Positions 54,069 to 64,000 of a stretch of 64,000 nt of DNA are shown here, piece after piece. The stretch is from Coccinella septempunctata. Lineage: Eukaryota; Arthropoda; Insecta; Coleoptera; Coccinellidae. The stretch covers positions 36,608,001-36,672,000 of the forward strand of contig NC_058192.1 in the NCBI RefSeq assembly GCF_907165205.1, given 5' to 3'. The translations under genes were made by a program, and so were the position numbers. Each line of letters opens with the position of its first letter. The stretch's first letter is position 1. The notes below the pieces were generated by a model that worked only from the letters and a program-made list of their open reading frames with translations, was not told where the DNA came from and ran no database searches.

Positions 54069-57000
54069 TTAAGATTCAATATTGTTATCGCAATATGGAA
54101 GAGGGCATATTTTAGTGATTGATCTAGTGAATGTTCCTCCTTGAGTTTTAACTTTGACAATACGAACGCGTGAGTCTTTGCCCTTAATCAATTCAATAAC
54201 ACGTGCTAGTGGCCATTTGAGTGGAGGTGTTGCTTCATCCTTCAATAATACAATATCATTTACATGAATATTATTATAAGGAATGAACCATTTAGGTCTA
54301 TTTTGTAATCTATTCAAGTAGTCGGTTTTCCAACGTGCCCAGAAATGCTGTTGAATTTGGCCGCATTTCTGCCAAAGCGATAATCTATTCATTGGAGAAC
54401 AAGTGATATCTTTTTCTGGATAAGTTGTCAAACTAGTCCCTATCAAAAAATGTCCTGGTGTTAAAACGTTAAAATCTGAGGGGTCATTGGAAATGCCACA
54501 GATGGGGCGTGAATTAAGTACTGCCTCAATTTGGGCTAGTACAGTACTAAATTCCTCGAAAGTGAAAATATAATTTTTCATAATTCTTATGAGATGATAT
54601 TTTGCGCTCTTAATGGCTGCCTCCCACAGGCCACCATGATGAGGTGAACGAGGGGGAATAAATTTCCACTGAATATTGTTTTGAACAGCATACCTTTGCA
54701 ATATTTCAGAAGTTCCAGGTTTTTTGAAGAATTCATTTAAATCCTTCAACTGGTTTTTTGCGCCCAGGAAATTAGTGGCATTGTCAGAGAATATTATAGA
54801 AGGATTTCCACGTCTAGCTATGAATCTTTTTAGAGTGAGTAGAAATGACTCTGTACTTAACCCTGAAACCAATTCGATGTGAACTGCACGAGTTGTCATA
54901 CAAACAAACACTGCCATATAGCATTTCATAAGTGGAGACCTTCTCAGCGGAGAAGATTTTATTAAATAAGGACCACCAAAGTCAACAGAGGTGTTTGTGA
55001 AAGGGCGTGATACTTGAAGCCTTTCCTTCGGAAGATCTCCCATTAATTGTGAACACAATTGTGGTTTGAATTTATAACAAGTATGACATTTATTAATGAT
55101 ACGCTTTATTTCTCTCAGTCCATCTAGTGGCCAATATTTAAGTCTGATACTCGAAAGCGTGTTTTGAGGGCCTGCATGCAATAGTCTCAAATGTTCTGAT
55201 TTCAACAAAAGTGTTGAAATATGATTTTTAGAAGGAAGTAATATGGGAAATCTTTGATTGAAGGGAAGAATAGCATTTGAGAGTCTACCTCCAACTCTCA
55301 GAATACCTATGGAATCGATAAATGGATTGAGTTTTTGAATAACTTTGTTTTTCAATATCTTTTCGTTCTTTATATTTCCTATTTCACAGGAAAAATACCG
55401 TCGTTGAGTAACTTCAACAATTTTGATCTCTGCTGAGTTGAGTTCAGTAACAGATAACGAATCAATCAATTTTTTGAATGGTCTTCTGCAATTTTGAATG
55501 AATCTGAGGCAATAGGCCATTACCCTTTTTAAGTGAAATAAATCAGAATACTGTGTGAAAACATCATAAATATCCAAAGTGTTTTGAACGAAATGAACAG
55601 TTTTCTTTTGCTCTGGAAGATTACCAAAGAATTCCTTGACATTGAATAGGGTTAAATCAAGGTCTGGTTGAAAAAAGAAACTGGGACCGTGCCACCACAA
55701 ATCTGAGACTATCAATTGTGCTGGCAATGTACCTCTGGAGAGTAAATCAGCAGGATTGAGTTTGGAACTTATATGTCTCCATGTGGCACCTTTTGAATTT
55801 TCTTGGATTTGAACTACCCTATTAGAAACAAACACAGACCAACGGGATGGATGAGATCGGATCCATGCTAACACTATTTCTGAATCAGACCATAGATTAA
55901 TGGAATCAATATTTTGTAAGTGGGATGACAATGAATTAGAGATTTTTGAAATTAGTTTTGATAAGAGTACAACTCCCATCAATTCTAGTTTAGGTATAGA
56001 TAAGATTTTCAATGGTGCAACACGACTTTTAGCTGTTATCAGCTTTGAAGAGACAGATTAATTCAAATAGACTGTCCTTAAATAAATACAGGCTACATAT
56101 GCCTGAGAGCTGGCATCGGCAAATCCGTGAATTTCATGTCGTAAAATTTTTGATTCAAATTGAAGAATAGTTCTTGGAATTTTTAATTGGGAAAGCATTG
56201 AAAGACCTTTTAAGGCAGTCTTCCAATCAAAAAGAAGTTCTGAACTTATGTTTTCATCCCATCCAATTTTTGAAATCCAAATTTTTTGCAAGAGAATTTT
56301 CAAACTAACAACAAAAGGATTTATGATTCCTAGAGGATCATAAATGGATGCTATGGTGGAGAGAACTTCTCGTTTAGTATAAGATTCTTTCATTGAAAAT
56401 TTTGGCAATGCAATTCTAAAATTATCAGAACGCGAATCCCATAGCATACCTAAAATTTTGTTTGAAGATTTTCCTGAATCTAAAGTATAATTTTCCTTGT
56501 GAGAATTTTTTGAAATAGAATTTAAGAATTCCTGAGAATTTGAACCCCACTTGTGGAGTGATATGCAAGCTGATTGTAAGCAATTAGTGAGTTGATGGTG
56601 AGCCTCAATCAAAGTTGATACATCATGACAGCCAAAAAGAAAATCATCCACATAACAGGAGTTCAGAATTGCTTCGCTTGCGAGAGGAAATTTCTCCCTA
56701 TTTTGCATTGTTAGTTCTTTTAAGCATCTTGTACTTAAGAAGGGGGCTGAATTTGTGCCATAAGTAACTGTTTTCAATTCTATACACTTCAGTTTATCTT
56801 GAGGATTGTCACGCCACAAGATGTTCAATAAATATGTGTGATTAGGATTTATTTGAATTTGCCTAAACATTTTTTCAATGTCAGCAGAACGTACCTGAAT
56901 GTACGAAAATGTATTAATATATCGAATAAGTCTGGTTGTACAGTATAACCTTTAAGCATAATATCATTAAGAGAAAAACCAGTTGAGGTTTTCATAGAAC

Positions 57001-58389
57001 CATCAAATACTACACGAAGCTTAGTTGTGATACTTTGATCACGAATGACACAATGATGAGGTACGAAATATTTGTTAAGGGACAATTCATTGGTTAGAGT
57101 TAAAGGTACAATTGCTGCATGTCCTAAGGATAAATATTCATTGATGAATTCTGAATATTGGGCCTTTCGTTCAGGGAAACTTTCAAGTCTCTTTTCTAAA
57201 TTTAAAAATCTCTTTTTTGCTTGAGAGAATGAATCACCTAGTTTGGAAGGTTCATTTGGACCTTTGAATGGTAGGTCAACCTGAAATCTACCAGACGGCA
57301 ACCGAAAGGTTGTGTCTTTGAATATTTGTTCAGCTTGTTGCTCTGCTTGAGTCAATATAGATTCAGATTGAATTTGTACTTCTTCAATTTCCCAAAATTT
57401 GGTTAAAGTATCATTCAACATATCATCTGGATTGGCAGTAGGTTCTGTACATTCGAATAAATATTGTGATGCAGTTAAATGAGTTGCACGAGACATGCAT
57501 CCTGACTGAGGAATATTTCCAGCAATTAAATATCCTAGATGTGAATTTTGAAGAACAGGCAATCCAGGACCTAATTTAATTATACCATCAGTAATGATGT
57601 CAAAGTATATGTCTGCACCCAAAAGTATATCAACATTAGATGGAGTGTTGAAATGGATATCTGCTAATTGAATGTTCATTGGAATAGGAATAGAACTCAA
57701 ACTAATTGGTAACTGTGGTTGTTTACAAGTTATAGTTTTAAGAACAGCACAAGAAACACTAAATTTTCGGTCGGTGTGTACTAATGAGTGAATTTTTAGA
57801 TCAATCATTCTATTTGACATAGAACAACTTTGAGAGATACCGGAAATTTGAATTTTCTGGTCATAAGTTTTGAGATTGAGTTTTCTAACTAAATCTTCAG
57901 TTACAAATGATTTTTGACTTGCTGAGTCTGTAAAACAACGAGCTATAATTGTCTGGTTGTGAGAATTATACAATTTGACACATGCCGTAGCTAAAAGCAC
58001 TTCATTATTAGAGGACTGTACTGAAAGAGAAGACAAATTTTGAGCAGAAGAATCAACCTCTTCTCGCACTGGAATGTATGATTGAGCACTAGTGGATAAA
58101 TGGGAAGATGCTTGCGTCGAACTAGTTGATCTGGATGGTTCATCATGAGATCTGGAATGGGAAAATGAATTTCGAGATGAATTCTTATTGAAATGCAATA
58201 AACTATGATGAGACCTTTGACAATTGGAACATTTGCGTTGACTATAACATGACTGAACAGTATGGCCTAATGAAAGACAATTCAAACAGGCATTTTTTGC
58301 TTTAGCAGCAGCATGACGATCGTTTGGAGATAAATTCAGGAACCTCTTACAGGAATATATTCTGTGCTCATCGGTACCACAGATGAAAC
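54069..58389 (-). pseudogene. BEL-K gag end, protease and pol
   Basis: On the minus strand: Gag zinc knuckles (CLNCLSLGHTVQSC, CSNCQRSHHSLLHF), a protease-like region (RCFTDSASQKSF), RT (TKLRVVFDGSMKTS, YGTNSAPF, CYVDDFLFG), RNase H (HGFADASSQAY), and integrase with zinc residues (CHTCYKFKP) and catalytic blocks (VDFGGPYL, FSDNATNF, GGLWEAAIKS). One base is missing near 56888, shifting the RT frame, and a TAA at 56058-56060 stops it. DSAS replaces the usual D(S/T)GS in the protease. Confidence 0.9.
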
Positions 58390-59494
58390 TATGGAGAGTA
58401 GAGAGAAGGAGAACGATCGACGTACTAAAAATGTGTCCCCGAAAACGGGAAACGCAGGATAGGTGTCGCAGCGATTGCAGCGGGTGTCTATAAGGAGTGG
58501 GGATGCAAGCGTCAATTTGAAATCATTGAACTAAAGAAGTTCAATGTTTGAAATGAACAGCCAGAGTAAAACTTCTCTCTGGAACAGCCTTCATTTTATT
58601 TTAGGTTATGTGTCATCGTGGTTTTTCTTATGATTTTTCAAATACCTTACTTCAAATCTATATTAAATATGAGTTCTCTGAATTATATGCAATAAAATAC
58701 AATCGAAATCAATGAATTTCAAAAGAAATCACTGATCAAAAAAATTGTACCTACTTTTGTTTATCATTGTTTATTGAAAGCAGCTATGTTAGTTGGTTTA
58801 CCGAAATCTTCAAAATTATATAAATATGTAGTGAGGAGTAGTACACATCAAGACACCAAAAGGTAGCAATCTCAAATTTATCACTTAAATATTAGAGTAG
58901 ATTCTGTTTCCAATACTCAGCTGAGAACCGATATAAACCATATATTATGTTATGCCAACAAAATTCTTCAAGAATATTTACTTCTGAACCATGAAGTTTT
59001 ATTGGTTAGATATTCTTATTCAGAAGAGTCAACTTCTCACGAGGGATGACAATTTCGATTTCGTTTATAATGAATCCATCATCTTTTTGATATCTTCATC
59101 GCAAAAGTGCTCTTGACACACAAATTGATTCGGAGTCGATTCTTGAGAAAAGGTTTTTTTTTTCAATTTTCTCTCAAAAATGCTCTCGGAAATTTTATCT
59201 CTTCTCCTTTTCTTTCCGATGCCAAAACACTCTAACACTAGCGCACGCTTCAACATTTCACCATGATCATATTTATGTTGTTCTCTTATCAAAAATCGAA
59301 AATAATAATATTCCTATCATCCGTCACCGTTCACTCAGCTAACTACAATTTGTTTGAATCAAAATTTCGCACTCTCGTGATGGTCAGCATGCCTGTTGGC
59401 AAAAGCATGAACTACTCTATTGGTACATATTTTAGGGGACAAAAAATCTGTGGTCTCAAAGCAGCGATCGTTCTCCTTCTCTCTACTCTCCATA
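58390..59494 (-). mobile_element. P-like non-autonomous DNA element with a THAP remnant
   Basis: Terminal inverted repeats of about 32 bp (TATGGAGAGTAGAGAGAAGG...) are flanked by the 8-bp duplication GATGAAAC (58382-58389 and 59495-59502). Excision restores the BEL-K gag frame. A minus-strand ORF (59292-59065) reads QFVCQEHFCDEDIKK, resembling the C-x2-H part of a THAP domain, which P transposases carry N-terminally. P elements make 8-bp duplications. The rest of the transposase is absent. Confidence 0.75.
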
Positions 59495-59502
59495 GATGAA
59501 AC

Positions 59503-60505
59503 ATTTGAAGAATTTAGTTTTATCTGAAGTATCAACATGATAAGAACTACGAGAAGTATTATTATTTTTGTGCGAAGAATTTAATTTTGAATTTTGAGTT
59601 GACTCACTCAAATTTTCGAGAACCTTATATTTTCTTTCTAAAAATTGTATAAATTCTGGGAGCGTTGGAAAATCGCGAACATTTCTTTCCCCTTCAAATT
59701 CTTTTCTTAAACCAAAATCTAGCTTCTGTGTGAAAATTTGAATAAGGATCAAGTCAGTAAGTTTTTCTGATAAATTATAGGTGTTTAAAGCTGCCAAATT
59801 TGTTTTAATTTGTGAAATAAAGTTTCTCAGATTGTTATCATTACCTTTTGTTAAGGATGGAACATTCAGTAAATTTCTTATATATGCGTTAACAATTAGG
59901 TATTTATTATCGAATCTATCCCTCAACGTATTAATAGCTATGGGAAAGTTCAACCCGATCACTTCCAAATTTTCTATGAGTTGTAATGGCTCCCCTGTTA
60001 GAGCAGATTTCAGATAAATTAATTTTTGAACATTAGATAATTTTTGATTATTTGTTATCAGTGCAGTAAATAGTTCGAAGAAGCTTGGCCAGTGTTTGAT
60101 ATCGCCCGAGAAATTTGGAATAGAAATTTCAGGTAACTTTATACTTGAATGAGATATTGTAGACCGATTATCAGTTGAAGAATTGGATTGTTGAGTGTCC
60201 TCAGACTGATTAACAATTTTAGTTACAAAAGAAATCAAATCAAAATATTTATCTTCCATAATTTCTCTGTCTTGATGATGTGATTCATAATCCATAACCT
60301 CTAATTTAGTTTGAAAATTGTCATAGTCTTTGAAAATTTGCATTAGTTGTTCCAAACGTAATTTACATTGAACAATATCAAGAGGTTTATCTTGTTTGAA
60401 CCAATTTTCCATTCTAGTCATCTTGGCTTTAACTATACCTCTGTTTTTAATCAGAGTTCTCACTTCATCATCGACTTCACTCGATTTTGAATTATCTTCA
60501 GACAT
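59503..60505 (-). pseudogene. BEL-K gag, N-terminal part
   Basis: It starts at ATG 60505 (MSEDNSKSSE). It carries the DUF1759-type Gag (KLPEISIPNFSGDIKHWPSF, SALTGEPLQLI, RDRFDNKYL) seen in the other two BEL elements and extends to the first zinc-binding Cys (FFKCF), where the P-like element interrupts. The frame is open to that point and continues after 58389. Confidence 0.9.
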
Positions 60506-60765
60506 TGTAATTGTTATAAGCACAGTAGAAAACAAAGCTCAATAAAAATGAGACGAAATTTGCACGATGATAGTGCTACTTATCGAAAATCCAGCGATGA
60601 ACTCGCTCAGTAGAAGTATTAAACAACCAGCTGTCACCCGATTCCTCTGTCTTCTGGGGGTGATTAAAATCCAACCATGAAACAGCAAACCTCTTCACTA
60701 CTCCTCGGGATAGGAATTGAAATCAACCTTCACTCTCAAATACGGCTCGAATTGGACCAAATTTA
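60506..60765 (-). promoter_or_regulatory. BEL-K leader with candidate primer-binding site
   Basis: About 6 bp inside the 5' LTR the minus strand reads TTGGTCCAATTCGAGCCG, a probable PBS. Its tRNA complement ends GGACCA, as for BEL-B, again most like tRNA-Tyr with a small mismatch. The rest is non-coding. Confidence 0.55.
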
Positions 60766-61021
60766 TATATCCATTCAATAAGATGAACACATAAATATTT
60801 GTGTTGCTGGTTTTTATTAGGGAACGAAGAATTGAACAATACTGTAGGTCGGTCCTGGTCACTCAACGAATATTCTTTTTAGAATTGATTATTTTAGGAT
60901 AGAAAATTGAAAAGCTTCTGATGAATTGACTGATGTATTTTTTCTGTCTTTTTATATTAACGAATCACCCTAGTAACTAATATGACATGAACACGCACGC
61001 TATTTTAATGAAAATTAAACA
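60766..61021 (-). repeat. BEL-K 5' LTR
   Basis: The 256-bp partner of 53734-53989. Its second base is A where the other LTR has G, which destroys the canonical TG terminus of this copy. The target duplication GCGGT follows at 61022-61026. Confidence 0.92.
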
Positions 61022-62943
61022 GCGGTTATGACTCTCATTTCTTAATAAGAAATTTTTCTCAATTTGCTAAGATATCAGTGTTACCATTGAATAAAGAAAA
61101 GTATATTTCGTTCACAGTTCATCTTGAGGGACATCAAATTAAATATAGGTTTATTGATAGTATTCGATTTATGGAATCATCTACTTGAAACCTGACTCAT
61201 TCATTAATTTATACTCACATTTTCCAAATTTAACTGCTTAACACTATAAATTGCTTACTAGAAAAGGTATTTATCCCTATGATTACATTGATAGTATTGA
61301 AAAATTGACAGAGACTACACTCCCATCTAGAGAAAAATTTTATAATAAATTGAATGATGAAGATATAACTGATGAGGAATATTCACATGCTCAACAAGTC
61401 TGGTCAATTTTTGATTGTAAAAATTTATTAGACTATTCCAATTTATATCTTAAAACAGATGTCCTTTTACTAGCTGATATATTTGAACAATTTCGTGTAA
61501 GTTGTCATACAACTTATGGATTAGATCCAGCTTGGTATTATACACTCCCGGGGTTTACGTTTGATTGTATGTTGAAATATACATCAATGAAATTACAAAT
61601 TATCAAGGATATCGATATGATATTATTTATTGAAGAGAGTATAAAAGGTGGAATAAGTCAGTGTTCTAATCGATATGCGAAGGCAAATAATAAGTATATG
61701 ACTACATTTGATTCTGAAAAGTTATCATCATATATAATTTACTTTGATGTTAATAATCTCTATGGTTGGGCAATGAGTCACTTTCTTCCATATGATGAAT
61801 TTGAGTGGACTAACACTAATATTGATGTGATACAAATTCCAGATAATGCTCCAGAAGGGTATTTTTTAGAAGTTGATCTGGAATATCCAAAACACCTACA
61901 TGATATACATTCAGATTTACCATTTTGTCCGGAAAATCGAGTACCTCCAGGTTCAAAATTACCTAAATTGTTAACAACATTATATGATAAGAAGAAATAT
62001 ATTTTACATTATAGAAATTTGAAACAGGCCTTAGAAAACGGAATGGTTCTCACTAAAATCCATAGGGTATTAAAATTCAAACAATCAGCATGGCTTAAAT
62101 CTTATATTGATCTCAATACCGAGCTTAGACTGAAGGCTTCGAACGATTTTGAAAAGAATCTTTACAAACTAATGAATAATGCCGTATTTGGTAAGACAAT
62201 GGAAAACATACGCAAACATAGGATAGTTAAAATAGTGAACAAATGGGAAGGTCGTTATGGCGCCAAAAATCTCATAAGTAGCCCCCATTTTAAGGGAAGA
62301 ATAATATTTGGGGAAAATTTATTGGCAATTGAAATGAAAAAAGTTAATTTGATCTTCAATAAACCTGTGTATATTGGTTCTGCCGTACTAGATATTTCAA
62401 AAACTTGTTTATACGACTTTCATTATAATTATAGTCTCACTAAATTCAACGACTCTTCACTATTATATGTAGATACTGATTCATTAATTTATGAAATTCG
62501 AGATCAAGATCCATATCAATTAATAAAACTTGATTGTCTCACCCATTTTGATACTTCAGATTATCCAGATAGCAATATTTATGATATTCCTCGTGTAAAT
62601 AAAAAGGTTCCAGGGCTCATGAAAGATGAGAACAATGGTGCTATAATGAGCGAGTTTGTTGGATTACGCTCTAAAATGTATTCTTTCAAAATTGATTCAA
62701 ACAATAATATCACTAAAAAAGGGAATTAAAAAGGGGGTAGTTAAGAAAGTTATTTCATTTGATGATTATTTGAATTGTCTATTTGATGGACAAAGTAAAA
62801 TCATAACTCAAAGAAACATAATATCTGAAAATCATCGGGTTTATTCAATGGAACAAGAAAAAGTGGCTCTATGTAGAACTGATACTAAACGTTTTATAAC
62901 AGAAAACCATCATTCACTTCCGTGGGGTCACTATAAAATAGTT
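61022..62943 (+). pseudogene. Protein-primed PolB, polymerase palm part
   Basis: After BEL-K the PolB continues (YDSHFLIRN, IKYRFIDSIRF) with a small deletion and a stop near 61185-61245. The long frame from 61251 then contains YLKTDVLLLADIFEQF, palm motif A YFDVNNLYGWAM (about 61741-61776), motif B KLMNNAVFGKTMEN (about 62167-62208) and motif C YVDTDSLIYE (about 62467-62496). A one-base shift in an A-run near 62716 moves the C-terminal part (VVKKVISFDDYLNCLF) to another frame, ending at 62943. B-family, protein-primed type (DNA_pol_B_2). Broken in several places. Confidence 0.9.
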
Positions 62944-62973
62944 TAGTTTTTAGAAAATAAGGGTGAGGATATA

Positions 62974-63732
62974 ATGCTGAAGTATACTATGTCAGCTATA
63001 GAGAGGACATTTTCCTTCCAACCTCAATTAACCGACCAGTTCAAAATAAAATTATTGAATCAATACAACGAATTGACTGAACTTCCGGTCAAAGAATGGA
63101 TGATCGTTGGGAAAACTGTATTATATTTACAAGGGTTAATTCAGACATTAGATGAAATTGAAATATGAATAGTGGGACCTCATCGTCTGGTAATGAGAGA
63201 ATGGTTCCATGAAAACTCTGAGAGGTGGCATTCTGATGATGATGATAGTCAGGATGAATATTCTGATGATAGCCAGGATTATGATGATGACTCTGAGGAA
63301 ACGTTTATACCAATATCATACAGTATTTCCATAGACGAAATCTTTATTACAGTAAAAGTCATGTGTTATTCTACATTGTTTGATAATCAGAGAACGGATG
63401 GATTCAAGTTATATTTGAGTATATTTGAACGCTTGAGTCGTAATTGTTCATGTCATATAGAGAGGAAAGCGTTAATAATAAAAGAATCTATGTTAATCGA
63501 TATTTACTTCAGCAAATGTCATACTTATAAAAACGATGATGACAAAACTTATAAAGATTTAATAGTGTATAATCCACCACCCTTGAAATATTTAGCATTA
63601 ATTAAATTTCTGTTATCAATATATCCACGCTTTCACTACTTGTACTGGAAACTAGAGGTTCCTGACCTTATGTCTGAAAGCTTTCATGATTTTTCTGATA
63701 ATGATGGTGATGACGACGTGAATTATTTCTGA
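62974..63732 (+). pseudogene. Acidic ORF downstream of PolB, one in-frame TGA
   Basis: The frame starts with MSAIERTFSFQPQL (ATG at 62989) and runs to 63732, with one TGA at 63166-63168. Its second half has an acidic run (DDDDSQDEYSDDSQDYDDDS, about 63235-63295) and then a Cys/Leu-rich region (YLSIFERLSRNCSC, LALIKFLLSIYPRF). I do not recognise the family. It is co-oriented with PolB and ends near a polyadenylation signal, so it probably belongs to the same element. Confidence 0.55.
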
Positions 63733-63741
63733 TTATATTTT

Positions 63742-63766
63742 GAATAAAAAAAAAAAAAAAAAACAT
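63742..63766 (+). terminator. AATAAA and A-run after the acidic ORF
   Basis: AATAAA is followed directly by a run of about 15 further A residues, 10 bp past the stop of the acidic ORF. It could be a polyadenylation signal, or the scar of a reverse-transcribed poly(A) tail. I cannot tell which. Confidence 0.45.
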
Positions 63767-63802
63767 TGAAATTAATTGGAAGTTGTTTTATTATAACCCT
63801 TT

Positions 63803-64000
63803 CTACATTGTTTCCATGTCGTAAAGTATTTTATCTTTATATAAAATAAAACATTCGTTCAGTATTACATTCTCAATTGAGGGATTGAGGTTACAAAAAT
63901 TTTCAATTAATTTTACAATCGACTCAGAACTATTTTTTCTGATATCATTCATGACACATAGAAAATTCCTATAATGAGATGAAAAATTGAGATTCACTAA
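63803..64000 (-). CDS. Partial minus-strand ORF at window edge
   Basis: The minus-strand frame is open from the window edge to a stop at 63803-63805, convergent with the acidic ORF. It reads SHYRNFLCVMNDIRKN and IVKLIENFCNLNPSIENV. It is not recognised. It may be another gene of the PolB element, as convergent genes are common in Maverick-like elements. Its start lies outside the window. Confidence 0.35.
   Translation of the reverse strand, partial: LVNLNFSSHYRNFLCVMNDIRKNSSESIVKLIENFCNLNPSIENVILNECFILYKDKILYDMETM

Larger units (their letters stand above)
53734..61021 (-). mobile_element. BEL-K: BEL/Pao LTR retrotransposon in PolB
   Basis: The element is 7288 bp long with 256-bp LTRs (53734-53989 and 60766-61021) and a 5-bp duplication GCGGT (53729-53733 and 61022-61026). 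Removal restores the PolB frame at this point. The right LTR starts TATATCC where the left has TGTATCC, so the terminal TG is mutated in one copy. The interior is antisense to PolB and interrupted by a P-like element. Confidence 0.95.

Noticed and set aside
53734..61021. Envelope gene indicating an endogenous retrovirus in BEL-K, BEL-B or gypsy-1
   Set aside because: No ORF with signal peptide and transmembrane segment lies between pol and the 3' LTR in any of the three elements; the space is too short.
1..64000. CRISPR array, toxin-antitoxin or other prokaryotic system
   Set aside because: No regularly spaced short repeats, no operon structure or bacterial-type genes; all content is eukaryotic transposons.

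Overview
This window is repeat-dense eukaryotic DNA, almost certainly from an insect or another arthropod. I see no host gene, rRNA, operon, Shine-Dalgarno organisation or CRISPR array. Nearly everything is a transposable element: BEL/Pao and Ty3/gypsy LTR retrotransposons, Jockey/CR1-type LINEs, a Penelope-like element (PLE), piggyBac, hAT-like, P-like and Harbinger-like DNA elements, and a protein-primed DNA polymerase B element of Maverick/virus-like type. The mixture, the A+T-rich background and the 63-bp GT-AG intron fit an insect; I cannot name the species.

Positions 1-36034 are a nest. The outer frame is an old BEL/Pao element (BEL-A, plus strand), split into pieces at 2-510, 2850-4225, 11225-11981 and 34042-36034. 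Into it went a PLE (about 511-2849, minus), an almost intact BEL/Pao (BEL-B, 4226-11224, minus; two LTRs that look identical; 6-bp target duplication) and a LINE (LINE-C, 11982-34036, plus; 5-bp duplication). LINE-C was itself hit by a hAT-like element (12642-14148), a Ty3/gypsy element (15658-20298) and a second LINE (LINE-2, about 20420-32246, minus). LINE-2 was in turn hit by a full-length CR1-type LINE (LINE-E, 21136-25376), a 641-bp MITE, an unexplained ~1.1-kb block and a truncated LINE (LINE-G). Most joins were checked by reading the interrupted frame or the target duplication across the insertion, so the relative order of events can be deduced.

Positions 36035-41553 hold a partial gypsy gag with PBS and LTR (gypsy-2), fragments of an unrecognised minus-strand LINE-type ORF (LINE-J), and a Jockey LINE (LINE-I, 37764-41371, 12-bp duplication) in which an internal deletion joins ORF1 to the endonuclease. 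Positions 41554-49832 form a very large inverted repeat, with arms of about 2.65 kb around a 3-kb spacer. The spacer holds a TTAA-flanked, internally deleted piggyBac and Harbinger-like MITEs.

Positions 50300 to the end carry the protein-primed PolB element: a small upstream ORF, a TATA/Inr promoter, a small conserved ORF with a 5'-UTR intron, a PolB broken by two insertions, an acidic ORF and a convergent ORF at the edge. The PolB has a C2H2 finger, exonuclease I motif, endonuclease VII-like HNH and palm motifs A, B and C. Its two insertions are a ~750-bp GC-rich block and a complete BEL/Pao, BEL-K (53734-61021), which itself carries a P-like element with a THAP remnant. This is the least conventional part of the window, although the PolB is clearly decayed.
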